In this document: piece by piece, positions 1-8,928 of the stretch
Position numbering within the stretch: position 1 is the first letter of the stretch
How the letters are laid out: every line of letters begins with the position of its first letter
Assembly (NCBI GenBank): GCA_900316435.1
Contig: ONCY01000003.1
Coordinates: 1 to 41,924 of the forward strand
Reading direction: 5' to 3'
Length of the DNA: 41,924 bases
Source of the DNA: an uncultured Eubacteriales bacterium
GTDB taxonomy: Bacteria > Bacillota > Clostridia > Oscillospirales > Acutalibacteraceae
The notes under the pieces: model-generated
Told to the model about the DNA's origin: nothing
Seen by the model: the letters and a program-made list of their open reading frames with translations, nothing else
Databases searched by the model: none
Translations under genes and position numbers: made by a program

Positions 1-2231
1 GCAAGTCCCTTTAAGTCGCCGTTGACCGCCTTAACTATCGCGTCGGCGCCCTCCTTCTTGAACTTCTGCATTCCTTCGTCGAGTTTCTGTGAGCCGTCTT
101 TAAGCTGGGTAACGCCGTCAATGAGCGCGCCCGCGCCGTTTTTGAGCGACTTGATTCCGTTGAAGAGCTGTACAGCGCCCGAATGCAGCTGACTTGTGCC
201 TGCCTTAAGCTGCGAGGAGCCGTCTTTAAGCTTAGAAGAGCCGCTTTTTAATTCGGAGGTTCCGCTCTTGATTTGGCTTGTTCCGTCTTTAAGGTCGCCG
301 GCGCCGCTTGCAAGGTTAGCCGTGCCGTTCTTTAAGGTGATCGTGTTGTTGAAGATTTCCCTTGCGCCGCCGTTTGCTTTGTCAACGCCGCTTGTATAGT
401 TGATAACGCCGTTATAGAACTGGTTGTAGCTGTCAAGCTGAGCCTTGAGTGCCTTAAGCGCCTCTCTGCCGCCTGCTGCCTGCTGAACAGCCTGGGCAAT
501 CTGAGCCTGAACCTGCTCGCCCTGCATATTTGTTTCAATTGCCTCGGTGATTTTTGCCTCGACCGTGCCGTCGATCGTTGAGGACATGCCCGCCATCTGA
601 GCGGCAATGCCCTTGCTTACCTGAAGCTGTACCTCGTCGGGGATCTGACCCGCCGCGACCGCAGCGTCGAATGATTCGCTGTCCATGCCCAGACCTGCTG
701 CCGCGAGGACGCCGTTTGTGACCTGAGTTCTGACTGCCGCCTCAACAGACTGGCGGATAAAGTCGCGCTGGCTCTCTACGGTTGAGCTTACGGTTTTGTA
801 GGCTGTGTCATTGGCAAGCTTTGTTACGTTTTCCTCGCTGAGCTGACCGATAAGGGCGTCGAGTACAGAGGCGTAGTTTTCGATTGTAAGGGGCTCGGCC
901 TTAAGTCCCGCAGCCGCGATTTGCTTGTCGGCTTCTGACAGGAAGGTCTTGAATACCTGTGCCGCGCCGCCCTGGAGCTGAGCGCTGTTTGAGGAAATCT
1001 GATCAAGGCCGCCCGCAAGCTCGCCGATGTAGTATTTAAGTGTGGCTACGCCGCCGTCGAGCGTTGAGGCTCCGTTGCTGAGGTCGCCCGCGCCGCTGTC
1101 AAGAGCGGTTGCACCGCTTTGAAGTTTTGCTATGCCGCCGTCAAGATCCGACGCGCCGTCTGCGAGAGTGCCTGCGCCGCTGTCGAGAGAAGCCGCGCCG
1201 CTTTGAAGCTGATCGGCTCCGTTGTAAAGCTGGTTTACGCCGTCAATCAATTCGCCCGATTTGTCAAGCAGGGTGCTCAGTCCCTTGTAAAGCTGCGAGG
1301 TGCCGTCCGCAAGCTGGGTTACGCCGTCGGTCATTTCCTTTAGCTTTTTCTTGAGGGTGTCGATTTCTCCGTCAAATTTGGAGGTGTCGATGTCGTTGAA
1401 CACTTCGTTTGTTGCTACGGTAAGGGTTGTGGCAAGCTCAAAGTCCTTTACATCAGCAGAGATTTCAACGGTTGAGGGAAGGTCGAGCTTGTCGCCGAGC
1501 GCGAGGCTCTCGTTAAGTCCCGGAAGCGCAAAGCCCGCTACATAGGTGTGGCTGCCGTCGTTGATTACCTTGCCGTTTGATACGTCGACGTTGGTGAACT
1601 TTTCGTTGTCGAGCATCATACCGGTAAGGATAACAAAGGGAACGTAGATTTTTTCTTTCTTGTCCCCGATTTTAACCTCCTCAAACTGACGGTTGGTGTA
1701 GGTGAAGGTCATCTTGAGCTTTCCGCTCTTGCCCGCTAAATCTTTGGGAGCTACGGGCGTGCCGTCGAGCGTGTACTGAATTGAAACGCCTACGGGAAGC
1801 TGCTCGTTTGACTTGCCCTTGTAGTAGATGTCCTGGCCGTTTGCGCCCCACTCGAGCATTTTGTTTTCGTCGATTGTATAGGTTTCGTCGCCCTTTACGT
1901 TTTCAATGTCGGTAAGATTTGACTTATCCTTTATCTTATCAGCCTTTTGGGGGTTCTTTACCCAATCGCTGACAATGACCTTCTGAGGCGAACCGTCTGC
2001 GCCGGCGATTACATAAACGGTTTCTTCCTTTGAAAAGCGTTTGCTGTCGGAAGCGCTCTTTGCGTTTTTGGCGGCTGATTTTTCACCCGTTGTCTGTGCG
2101 GCTGCGGGCTTGTTTTGATCGGCGCCGGCGGAGTAAGCGGTTATGCCTACGGTGCTGCACATGATTGTAAGGCTCATGCCGACCGCAAGGACGCGGGGCA
2201 TGTATTTTTTGATTTCGTGTTGCTTTTTCAT
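1..2231 (-). CDS. Secreted Leu/Gly heptad-repeat protein, partial (3' end beyond window)
   Basis: The frame is open from an ATG at 2231 to the left edge, at least 743 codons. A Lys-rich N-terminus and a hydrophobic stretch (about residues 12-36) look like a signal peptide. An extracytoplasmic region follows, then two blocks of xxxLxxG heptads (LADGTSQL, LDSGAGTL, LKDGSSQL types) at about residues 298-407 and 620-722. A Gln/Ala-rich helical region separates the blocks. Such heptads occur in YhgE/Pip-like and MMPL-associated envelope proteins and probably form long coiled or beta-helical rods. The SD GGAGGG lies inside the end of the MMPL gene and only 4 nt separate the genes, so the two are probably translationally coupled and act together at the envelope. 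The membrane-anchoring C-terminus expected for the family is not in the window, so the exact family is uncertain. Confidence 0.8.
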   Translation of the reverse strand, partial: MKKQHEIKKYMPRVLAVGMSLTIMCSTVGITAYSAGADQNKPAAAQTTGEKSAAKNAKSASDSKRFSKEETVYVIAGADGSPQKVIVSDWVKNPQKADKIKDKSNLTDIENVKGDETYTIDENKMLEWGANGQDIYYKGKSNEQLPVGVSIQYTLDGTPVAPKDLAGKSGKLKMTFTYTNRQFEEVKIGDKKEKIYVPFVILTGMMLDNEKFTNVDVSNGKVINDGSHTYVAGFALPGLNESLALGDKLDLPSTVEISADVKDFELATTLTVATNEVFNDIDTSKFDGEIDTLKKKLKEMTDGVTQLADGTSQLYKGLSTLLDKSGELIDGVNQLYNGADQLQSGAASLDSGAGTLADGASDLDGGIAKLQSGATALDSGAGDLSNGASTLDGGVATLKYYIGELAGGLDQISSNSAQLQGGAAQVFKTFLSEADKQIAAAGLKAEPLTIENYASVLDALIGQLSEENVTKLANDTAYKTVSSTVESQRDFIRQSVEAAVRTQVTNGVLAAAGLGMDSESFDAAVAAGQIPDEVQLQVSKGIAAQMAGMSSTIDGTVEAKITEAIETNMQGEQVQAQIAQAVQQAAGGREALKALKAQLDSYNQFYNGVINYTSGVDKANGGAREIFNNTITLKNGTANLASGAGDLKDGTSQIKSGTSELKSGSSKLKDGSSQLKAGTSQLHSGAVQLFNGIKSLKNGAGALIDGVTQLKDGSQKLDEGMQKFKKEGADAIVKAVNGDLKGL

Positions 2232-2235
2232 ATTG

Positions 2236-4326
2236 TTATCCCTCCGACTTTTCCTTTGATTTCTTTGGTCTGAAACCGATTGTTGTAACTCCGATAAACC
2301 TGTCAAACAGCATAAACAGCGCGGGCAGGAAGATTACTACGCAGAGCATGCTGATGATAGCGCCGCGCGCCATAAGTGAGCACAGCGAGCCGATCATGTC
2401 GACGTCGGAATATATCGCTACGCCGACTGTCGCCGCGAATAGTCCCATCGCGCTGACAAGCACCGACGGAATTGAAGTTTGAAGCGCTATTTTTACCGCT
2501 TCGCGTTTTTCTATTCCCGACGACCGCTCTTTTTTGTAGCGCGTCGTCATCAGTATCGCGTAGTCGACCGTCGCGCCAAGCTGGATCGTACTTATACAGA
2601 TCGGGGCGATGAACGGTAGCGACTCGCCCAAATAATGCGGAAGTCCCAGGTTTATAAAGATAGCCAGCTCTATTACCGATACCAGTATAAGCGGCAGCGA
2701 AATGCTCTTTTCAACCAAGGCTATGATGATGAAGATGGCGATAATTGAAATCGCGTTTACGGTTGCGAAGTCTACCGATGTTATGTCTATCAGGTCGTTT
2801 GTGCAAGCCGCTTCGCCTACAAGCAGGCCGTCGCTGTCATATTTCTTTATTATATCGTTAAGCTCCTTGACCTGACTGCGCATTTCATCGGTGGCGGTTC
2901 GGTATTCCGAGCTGAGCAGCATAAGCTCCCAGCGGTCGCTTTTCAGAATCGAGCTTACGGATTCGGGAATGAACTCCTCGGGAATTGCGGGGCCGATAAG
3001 TGATTCAAGACCTATGCCGAATTTAATTCCGTCCGCTTGCTGCAGCTCCTCCTGCATTTTGCGGATGTCCTTTGAGGGCAGCTTTGAGTTTACCAGTACC
3101 ATGTGCGTGGAGCCCATTTGGAACTCATCTTTGAGCTTTGAATTTGCTATGACGTTGGGCATATCCTTTGGCAGGCTGCGCGAAAGGTCGTAGTAAACCT
3201 CGTTGTTTGTCTTTTGGTAGCCCATAAACGCGGGAACCGCGATTACAGCGAACAGGATGAGAAATACGGGAAATGTTTTTACGATTCCACCCGCAAGCTT
3301 TTTGGGAGAGGGCACAAGCGAGCGGTGCATGGTCTTTTCAAGAACCTTGTCGAGCAAAAGAATCATCGACGGCAGCACCGTTACGCAGCCTGCAACGCCA
3401 AGCAGAACGCCCTTTGCCATAACAATACCAAGGTCGCGTCCGAGTGTAAAGGTCATAAAGCAAAGCGCTATAAAGCCGGCTATGGTGGTTACCGAGCTGC
3501 CGATAACCGAGGTGAAGGTTTCGTGTATGGCGTGCGCCATAGCTTCTTTATGGTTGGGGTATTTCTGTTTATGCTCGCCGTAGCTGTGCCACAGGAATAT
3601 TGAGTAGTCCATTGTGACGGCGAGCTGCAAAACAGCCGACAGGGCTTTTGTGATGTAGGATATTTCACCGAGGAAATAGTTAGAGCCCATGTTAAGCAGA
3701 ATTGCCACGCCGATGCTGCCGAGGAATACAAACGGAATGATCCAGTTGTCGAGGAACAGTACCATTGCCACAACAGCTAAGATTACCGCTATTGCCACAT
3801 AAACCGCTTCCTCGCGCTCGCACAGGTCGCGCAGGTCGGTCACCATTGCGGAAATGCCCGATACAAGGCACTGCTTTCCGGCTATGCCGCGAATTTCGGT
3901 AATGGCTTCCATTGTTTCGTCAGACGAGCTTGAGGTGTCAAAGAATACCGCTACCAGGGTGTCGTCGCCTTTGTTGAAGGCATTGTAGATTTTGTCGGGA
4001 AGCAGTTCCTTCGGAATAGAGCCGTCCGTTATGTCGCTAAAGCTTAAAACGTTGGCAACATGATCTACATCTTTGATTTCATCGGCGACCTTTCCGATAT
4101 CCTTTTCGTCCATGTCCTCAAAAATCAAAAACGAGAACGCGCCTTTGCCGAAATCCTCAAGCATGTATTTCTGCCCTTTAACCGTGTCGAGTGACTCGGG
4201 CAGATAGTTGAGCATATCGTAGTTGACTCTGGTGTATATCATTCCGAAGATTGACGGAATGAGCAGCAGAAGAGTCACTATCAGGATAACAATACGGCAT
4301 TTTACAACCGCTTTTCCCAGTTTCAT
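2236..4326 (-). CDS. MMPL/RND-family membrane transporter
   Basis: This 696-residue protein has the RND duplication: TM1, a large extracytoplasmic loop, a bundle of TM helices, then the same again. Both halves carry the Asp-Tyr motif expected in the central TM helix (TMDYSIFLW and TVDYAILMT), part of the proton relay in MmpL-type exporters. It probably exports a lipid, glycolipid or hydrophobic toxic compound using the proton gradient; the substrate cannot be read from sequence. The start is the ATG at 4326, which has AAAGGAG 8 nt upstream; an in-frame GTG at 4347 lies before that SD and was rejected. A terminator separates it from the TetR gene. A TATAAT at 4362-4367 could be its own -10, but no convincing -35 is seen. 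Confidence 0.9.
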   Translation of the reverse strand: MKLGKAVVKCRIVILIVTLLLLIPSIFGMIYTRVNYDMLNYLPESLDTVKGQKYMLEDFGKGAFSFLIFEDMDEKDIGKVADEIKDVDHVANVLSFSDITDGSIPKELLPDKIYNAFNKGDDTLVAVFFDTSSSSDETMEAITEIRGIAGKQCLVSGISAMVTDLRDLCEREEAVYVAIAVILAVVAMVLFLDNWIIPFVFLGSIGVAILLNMGSNYFLGEISYITKALSAVLQLAVTMDYSIFLWHSYGEHKQKYPNHKEAMAHAIHETFTSVIGSSVTTIAGFIALCFMTFTLGRDLGIVMAKGVLLGVAGCVTVLPSMILLLDKVLEKTMHRSLVPSPKKLAGGIVKTFPVFLILFAVIAVPAFMGYQKTNNEVYYDLSRSLPKDMPNVIANSKLKDEFQMGSTHMVLVNSKLPSKDIRKMQEELQQADGIKFGIGLESLIGPAIPEEFIPESVSSILKSDRWELMLLSSEYRTATDEMRSQVKELNDIIKKYDSDGLLVGEAACTNDLIDITSVDFATVNAISIIAIFIIIALVEKSISLPLILVSVIELAIFINLGLPHYLGESLPFIAPICISTIQLGATVDYAILMTTRYKKERSSGIEKREAVKIALQTSIPSVLVSAMGLFAATVGVAIYSDVDMIGSLCSLMARGAIISMLCVVIFLPALFMLFDRFIGVTTIGFRPKKSKEKSEG

Positions 4327-4385
4327 AATGAATACTCCTTTTTTCACAAAGTTCCATAATAATTATATTTTCTTTGCAAAAAAAT

Positions 4386-4417
4386 AAAACGTGCATTTTT
4401 TTATCAATGCACGTTTT
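4386..4417 (-). terminator. Intrinsic terminator after the TetR gene
   Basis: An 11-bp perfect stem (4386-4396 with 4407-4417) with a 10-nt loop is followed on the minus strand by a T-rich tract. It sits between the TetR gene and the MMPL gene. It could end tetR transcription completely or act as partial read-through into the transporter. Confidence 0.75.
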
Positions 4418-4439
4418 TTGGGCAAATTCATAAAAATGT

Positions 4440-5003
4440 CTAATTATCTTTTCGCCTGCACCTTTTAACGGCGGTTTCGGTGGTGCCTTCAAACAGCTCA
4501 CAAAGGCGGCGAACCTGATTCCTCAAATCGTATTTCATGCCGCTGCTCAGCCACTCAATGACAAAGCCGACCAGCAAACTTTTGTAATACATTATTATAG
4601 CCTGCTTATCGTCATCGTGCAGGTTTTCGTCAGAGAAATATACGTTAAAGCACTCGGTAACGGTGTAGTTTGCCACGCGGTTGAGGTAACGCTCGAAAAC
4701 GTCCTTGTTTGCGGAATTGTAAAGGTGAAGCATGGCGGTTTTGTTTTGCATAGCAAACTCCATGCCCTTTAGTATGCTTTCGTAGATATTGACCTCTCTG
4801 CTGCTGGTCTGAACAAGCGCGTCTGCCTGCTCGTTGAGTATCTCCTCCATCAGCGAGGGGATATCGTCAAAATGATAATAAAACGAGTTGCGATTGATTC
4901 CGCAGTCCTCGACAATTTCCTTAACGGTTATTTTATTGATGGGCTTTGCGTTTAAAAGCTTCATAAAGGATTTTTTGATTGCGTCCTTTGTTAAAGTAGA
5001 CAT
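4440..5003 (-). CDS. TetR/AcrR-family transcriptional regulator
   Basis: This 187-residue protein has an N-terminal TetR-type helix-turn-helix (about residues 8-50; ITVKEIVEDCGINRNSFYYHF is the recognition part, with the diagnostic SFYYHF-like end). A helical ligand-binding/dimerisation domain follows and resembles the TetR_C_8/DhaS-like group. The SD AAGGAG is 8 nt before the ATG. It lies directly upstream of, and in the same direction as, the MMPL exporter and heptad-repeat protein, so it is the likely local repressor of that export system. A consensus promoter with an inverted repeat over the -10 element suggests autoregulation. The ligand is unknown. Confidence 0.92.
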   Translation of the reverse strand: MSTLTKDAIKKSFMKLLNAKPINKITVKEIVEDCGINRNSFYYHFDDIPSLMEEILNEQADALVQTSSREVNIYESILKGMEFAMQNKTAMLHLYNSANKDVFERYLNRVANYTVTECFNVYFSDENLHDDDKQAIIMYYKSLLVGFVIEWLSSGMKYDLRNQVRRLCELFEGTTETAVKRCRRKDN

Positions 5004-5026
5004 ATGCTTGCTCCTTGCCTGAAACA

Positions 5027-5066
5027 GTATATAATATAGTATACCATAAGTCTATAGTTTTGGCAA
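5027..5066 (-). promoter_or_regulatory. tetR promoter with operator-like inverted repeat
   Basis: On the minus strand TTGCCA (5061-5066), a 17-nt spacer and TATACT (5038-5043) form a sigma-A-type promoter about 35 nt before the regulator's start. GTATA at 5027-5031 and TATAC at 5040-5044 form an inverted repeat overlapping the -10, a plausible TetR-family operator. Binding is inferred. Confidence 0.65.
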
Positions 5067-5083
5067 TATGGGAAAACGCAAAC

Positions 5084-5115
5084 AAAAAAAGACACCGGCA
5101 AAAGCCAATGTCTTT
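5084..5115 (-). terminator. acpP intrinsic terminator
   Basis: A 12-bp stem with two G-U pairs (5088-5099 with 5104-5115) and a tetraloop is followed on the minus strand by a run of T. It lies 20 nt after the acpP stop codon. Confidence 0.85.
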
Positions 5116-5136
5116 TATCAAAGCATTGTAGGTTAA

Positions 5137-5364
5137 TTATGAGTTAGCCTCGATGTAAGCAACAAGAGCGCCTACGGTCTTGATGTTTTCAATTTCCTCG
5201 TCGGGAACCTCAACCTCAAACTCGTCCTCAATAGACATCAAAAGGTCAACTACGTCCAGAGAATCAGCGCCGAGATCTTCCTGAAGATCGGTTTCCTCAG
5301 TGATTTTATCCTCTTCTACATCAAACTGCTCAGCAAGGATAGCCTTAACTTTTTCCAATACCAT
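5137..5364 (-). CDS. acpP: Acyl carrier protein
   Basis: This 75-residue acidic protein has the canonical four-helix ACP sequence. The 4'-phosphopantetheine attachment site is Ser35 in GADSLDVVDL. It carries growing acyl chains in type II fatty acid synthesis in the cytoplasm. Length and motif match housekeeping AcpP. SD AGGAGG is 8 nt before the ATG. It stands alone, with its own promoter about 130 nt upstream and its own terminator, not inside a fab operon. An Sfp-type phosphopantetheinyl transferase is encoded at 35436, although AcpS would be the usual modifying enzyme. Confidence 0.97.
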   Translation of the reverse strand: MVLEKVKAILAEQFDVEEDKITEETDLQEDLGADSLDVVDLLMSIEDEFEVEVPDEEIENIKTVGALVAYIEANS

Positions 5365-5520
5365 GATAATTCCTCCTGTAAATTATTATGTACCTGTCCT
5401 GTAGTTACAGTAGACAAAAGCACATATTCTGTGCTACAATGATTATCGGATTTAATCATCGTAAAACAAACACCCTGTTTGTTACACTTCCATATTATTG
5501 AGTTTTTGTCGCTTTGTCAA
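5365..5520 (-). promoter_or_regulatory. acpP promoter and long leader
   Basis: The minus strand has TTGACA (5515-5520), a 17-nt spacer and TAATAT (5492-5497), a near-consensus sigma-A promoter. This leaves an untranslated leader of roughly 120 nt. The leader holds two short hairpins: an 8-bp stem of AACAAACA with TGTTTGTT, and a 6-bp stem of AGCACA with TGTGCT. No known riboswitch is recognised in it. The rest of the gap to aroE (5521-5623) is AT-rich; I see no consensus aroE promoter there. Confidence 0.75.
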
Positions 5521-5623
5521 TATGTATTTTGAATTTTTTGGAAAATTCCAGATTTTGCATAAATAATTATCATTCTATCTGAAATTGAATAGCTAATTAT
5601 GATATTTGAACGGAGGAATCATA

Positions 5624-6466
5624 ATGTCAAAAAAGAAATATGCGGTTATAGGACACCCTATCGGACACACAATGTCGCCTTTTATTCACAAAAGATTGTT
5701 TGATTTGGCAGGAGTCGACGCGGAATATACCGCGCTGGATATAGCGCCCGAGGTGCTTTCCGATGAGTTTGAGCGCACGCTGAAGCTCCTTGACGGATAC
5801 AATATAACCATTCCCCACAAGCAGAGTATTATTCCGCTGCTTGACTCGCTTGACGACAAGGCGAAGATGTACGGCAGCGTAAACACTGTCGCTAAAGTTG
5901 ACGGAATAGCCAAGGGCTACACCACCGACCCCGACGGCTTTATCAAGGCAATTGAGGCCGCGGGCATAAAGCTTGACGGCAGAATTATGATTTTGGGCTG
6001 CGGCGGCGTGGCGCGTACAATGGCGTATGAAATAGCGCTGAGAAACAAGCCGTTTGAGTTTGCCGTGCGCCGCGAAAGCGTGGGAAAGGCAGGGCTTTTG
6101 TGCCTTGACATCACGCGGAAAATACCCGACGCTCAGGTGAGCTTCGGCCTTATCGACCAGATCATAGGCACTGTTGACGTGCTTATAAACGCCACTCCCG
6201 TAGGCATGTACCCCAACGTTGACGACCAGCCCATACACAACTGCGCAATCGGGCGGTGCGGCGCGGTGTATGACGCGATTTATAATCCCTATGAAACAGC
6301 GCTTGTCAAACGCGCCAAGGCAAACGGCTCAAAAGCCGAGGGCGGCATGTCGATGCTTGTGTATCAAGCGGTAGCCGCGCACAAAATCTGGGACGGCTCG
6401 GAGTATGACAGCAGGGATATTGAGCAGCTCTGCAGGGATGCTGCCGAGGCTATGCTGAACAAATAA
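5624..6466 (+). CDS. aroE: Shikimate dehydrogenase
   Basis: A 280-residue enzyme that reduces 3-dehydroshikimate to shikimate with NADPH, the fourth step of the shikimate pathway. The N-terminal substrate-binding motif reads GHPIGHTMSPFIH. The catalytic Lys is in NITIPHK, the nucleotide-binding loop is GCGGVARTMA, and the C-terminal family motifs ATPVGMYP and EGGMSMLVYQA are present. The ATG at 5624 has GGAGG 8 nt upstream; an in-frame TTG at 5606 precedes that SD and is rejected. It is the first gene of the aromatic cluster and is followed 23 nt later by aroK. Confidence 0.95.
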   Translation: MSKKKYAVIGHPIGHTMSPFIHKRLFDLAGVDAEYTALDIAPEVLSDEFERTLKLLDGYNITIPHKQSIIPLLDSLDDKAKMYGSVNTVAKVDGIAKGYTTDPDGFIKAIEAAGIKLDGRIMILGCGGVARTMAYEIALRNKPFEFAVRRESVGKAGLLCLDITRKIPDAQVSFGLIDQIIGTVDVLINATPVGMYPNVDDQPIHNCAIGRCGAVYDAIYNPYETALVKRAKANGSKAEGGMSMLVYQAVAAHKIWDGSEYDSRDIEQLCRDAAEAMLNK

Positions 6467-6489
6467 TAATGTAAAACATCGGGGTAAAC

Positions 6490-6999
6490 ATGAACAACGT
6501 TATTCTTTGCGGCTTTATGGGCTGCGGAAAATCCACAATAGGCAAAAATGCCGCCAAAAAAACGGGTAGGCGCTTTGTCGATATGGACGAATATATTGAA
6601 AAGCAGGCGGGCAAAACCGTAGCGGAAATCTTTGCCGAGCACGGCGAGGAGGGCTTCCGCGAGCTTGAGCACGAGGCGTGCATTGAGCTTTCAAAAAATC
6701 GGAACCTTATTGTAGCAACGGGCGGCGGGGCGCTTACCTTTGAGCGCAATGTTGAGGTGTTCCGCGAAACGGATACCATAGTGCTGCTCGATGTGCCGTT
6801 GCGCGTGATCAGGCTGCGCCTGCGTTACGACAAAAAACGTCCTCTTTTGCAGCGCCCTGACAGGGATAAGGTGATAACCGAGCTGTATAACAGCAGAATG
6901 CCGAAGTACCTTGCGGCTGCCGACGTTGTTGTAAAGGGCGAGAGCACCCCGATGAAAACCACAAATTCGCTTATTGCCGCGTTGAATCTGAAAAAATAA
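6490..6999 (+). CDS. aroK: Shikimate kinase
   Basis: A 169-residue P-loop kinase that phosphorylates shikimate at the 3-hydroxyl using ATP. The Walker A motif is GCGKST (residues 12-17). The shikimate-binding DMDEYIE and the RELEH segment follow, then the conserved ATGGGA loop and the lid arginines in LRYDKKRPLL. Length is typical for the family. The SD (GGGG 5 nt before the ATG) is weak, so it may depend on coupling to aroE. Confidence 0.95.
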   Translation: MNNVILCGFMGCGKSTIGKNAAKKTGRRFVDMDEYIEKQAGKTVAEIFAEHGEEGFRELEHEACIELSKNRNLIVATGGGALTFERNVEVFRETDTIVLLDVPLRVIRLRLRYDKKRPLLQRPDRDKVITELYNSRMPKYLAAADVVVKGESTPMKTTNSLIAALNLKK

Positions 7000-7011
7000 T
7001 ACTTTTTTCTA

Positions 7012-7040
7012 TTGACTACAGCGCTTTAAAGTGGTAAAAT
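7012..7040 (+). promoter_or_regulatory. Promoter of the aroF-tyrA-aroB-aroA-aroC-pheA operon
   Basis: TTGACT (7012-7017), a 17-nt spacer and TAAAAT (7035-7040) form a strong sigma-A-type promoter between aroK and aroF. The transcript would start near 7047 with a leader of about 35 nt, too short for a T-box or trp-type attenuator. Feedback control probably acts on the enzymes rather than on this leader. Confidence 0.85.
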
Positions 7041-7081
7041 ATCTTGTATCTTATTTTTGAATAAGCGAGGTAAATTGAGTT

Positions 7082-8089
7082 ATGATTATTGTATTAAAAT
7101 CGACAACCAGTCCCGAACAGCTTTTGACCTTTACCGAAAAGCTGAAAAACGACTATGACGTTAAGATCAACCGCTGGGACGGCGTTCACTCCACGGTTCT
7201 CGGTCTTATCGGCGACACAACGCAGATCGATATTGAGTATATCGAGGCGCAGGATATTGTTGAGAGTGTAAAGCGTGTTCAGGAGCCGTATAAAAAGGCG
7301 AACCGCAAGTTCCATCCGGAAAACACCCAAATAAAAATCAGTGAAAACGTCACCATAGGTGACGGTAGCCTGCACATTATGGCTGGCCCTTGCTCGGTTG
7401 AAAGTGAGGAGCAGATCGTCGGGATCGCCAAAAGCGTTCAAAAGTCCGGCGCTACGCTCCTTCGCGGCGGCGCTTTTAAGCCGCGCACCTCGCCTTACGC
7501 GTTCCAGGGGCTTAAATCGGAAGGACTTGACCTGCTCAAGACCGCCAGAAAGGAAACAGGGCTGCCCATCGTCACCGAAATTATGCGCGTGTCGCATATC
7601 GATATGTTTGAAAACGTCGACATTATCCAGGTAGGCGCAAGAAATATGCAGAACTTTGAGCTCCTTAAGGAGCTTGGCAAAACCGACAAACCCATTTTGC
7701 TCAAGCGCGGACTGTCCGCCACCATTGAGGAATGGCTTATGAGCGCCGAGTATATTATGGCGGGCGGCAACGACAAGGTCATGCTGTGCGAGAGAGGCAT
7801 ACGCACCTACGAAACATTTACCCGCAACACGCTTGACGTGTCGGCTATCCCCGTAATAAAAAAGCTTTCGCACCTGCCCGTAATTGTAGATCCCAGCCAC
7901 GCCGCGGGCAAAAGCTGGCTTGTTGAGCCGCTTGCTATGGCGGCGGTTGCCGCGGGAGCCGACGGACTTATTATCGAAGTTCACAACGATCCGCCTCACG
8001 CGCTCTCGGACGGCGCTCAGTCGCTGACTCCGAAGCAGTTTGACGATGTGGCTAAAAAAATATTCTCACTTAAGAAGGCGTTAACCTGA
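7082..8089 (+). CDS. aroF: 3-deoxy-7-phosphoheptulonate (DAHP) synthase, type I-beta with N-terminal regulatory domain
   Basis: A 335-residue enzyme condensing phosphoenolpyruvate and erythrose 4-phosphate, the first committed shikimate step. Residues 1-75 form a ferredoxin-like (ACT-like) domain as in Thermotoga and Clostridia enzymes, where it mediates feedback inhibition by Tyr or Phe. The TIM barrel shows MAGPCSVES with the metal-binding Cys, the phosphate-binding [24 protein letters not shown], and the metal-site [14 protein letters not shown] lies about 11 nt before the ATG. The stop codon overlaps the tyrA start by 1 nt (TGATG). Confidence 0.95.
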   Translation: MIIVLKSTTSPEQLLTFTEKLKNDYDVKINRWDGVHSTVLGLIGDTTQIDIEYIEAQDIVESVKRVQEPYKKANRKFHPENTQIKISENVTIGDGSLHIMAGPCSVESEEQIVGIAKSVQKSGATLLRGGAFKPRTSPYAFQGLKSEGLDLLKTARKETGLPIVTEIMRVSHIDMFENVDIIQVGARNMQNFELLKELGKTDKPILLKRGLSATIEEWLMSAEYIMAGGNDKVMLCERGIRTYETFTRNTLDVSAIPVIKKLSHLPVIVDPSHAAGKSWLVEPLAMAAVAAGADGLIIEVHNDPPHALSDGAQSLTPKQFDDVAKKIFSLKKALT

Positions 8090-8919
8090 TGAAAATAGCA
8101 GTTGTAGGACTCGGCATTATCGGCGGAAGCTACTGCAAGGCTATCAAAGCGTACACTCCGCACACTGTAATAGGCGTTAACCGCACCAAGAGCGTCGCCG
8201 AAAAGGCGCTTGCCGACGGGGCGGTCGATGTTATCGGAACTCCCGAAAGCCTCGGCGAAGCGGATATGATAATTTTTTGCATGTATCCGCAGGCGTGCGT
8301 TGATTTTATTAAGGAAAACGGAAAATTCATCCGCTCGGACGCGATCGTTACCGACGCGGCGGGCATAAAAACCGCTCTTTGCCCTCAGCTTAAAAGCCTT
8401 TCGGAGGAATTCGGCTTTACATTTGTCGGCAGTCACCCGATGGCAGGCAAGGAGAAGAACGGCTTTGGTGCGAGCGACGAAAACCTGTTTATGGGCGCAA
8501 GCTTTATTATTACGCCCTGCGGAGCCGACAAAAAGGCAGTAAACGCGCTTGCGTCGCTGGCACTCGAAATCGGCTTCGGCACAATTAAGGTGACTACGCC
8601 CGAGGAGCACGACCGAATGATCGCGTTTACATCGCAGCTTCCTCACGTTTTGGCGTGCGCGTATGTGCTCAGCCCCAGCTGCCCCAATCACAAGGGCTTT
8701 TCGGCGGGCAGCTACCGCGATGTTTCGCGCGTGGCGAATATCAATTCAAAGCTCTGGAGCGAGCTGTTTTTAGAGAACCGCGAGCCGCTTATGGCGGAGC
8801 TTGAAACCCTTAACGAGAACATGAATAAGCTGTACACGGCGATAAAAGCCGAAAACCGCGATGAGCTTGCGGCTCTGCTTGAGCGCGGACACAGCGTTAA
8901 ACAGGCGCTCGGCGAATGA
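8089..8919 (+). CDS. tyrA: Prephenate dehydrogenase
   Basis: A 276-residue NAD(P)-dependent enzyme converting prephenate to 4-hydroxyphenylpyruvate for tyrosine synthesis. The Rossmann loop GLGIIGGSYCKAI is at residues 7-19. The family's active-site region GSHPMAGKEKNG and the helical-domain FTSQLPHVLA follow. There is no C-terminal ACT domain, in contrast to the longer Bacillus enzyme, so tyrosine feedback on this enzyme may be weaker. Translation is probably coupled to aroF through the TGATG overlap. Confidence 0.94.
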   Translation: MKIAVVGLGIIGGSYCKAIKAYTPHTVIGVNRTKSVAEKALADGAVDVIGTPESLGEADMIIFCMYPQACVDFIKENGKFIRSDAIVTDAAGIKTALCPQLKSLSEEFGFTFVGSHPMAGKEKNGFGASDENLFMGASFIITPCGADKKAVNALASLALEIGFGTIKVTTPEEHDRMIAFTSQLPHVLACAYVLSPSCPNHKGFSAGSYRDVSRVANINSKLWSELFLENREPLMAELETLNENMNKLYTAIKAENRDELAALLERGHSVKQALGE

Positions 8920-8928
8920 GGAGGAAAT

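Noticed and set aside
5627..6238. 203-codon minus-strand open frame
   Set aside because: It is antisense to aroE and shows no recognisable motif.
7094..7999. 301-codon minus-strand open frame
   Set aside because: It lies wholly opposite aroF, which has complete DAHP synthase motifs; no domain or SD is seen.
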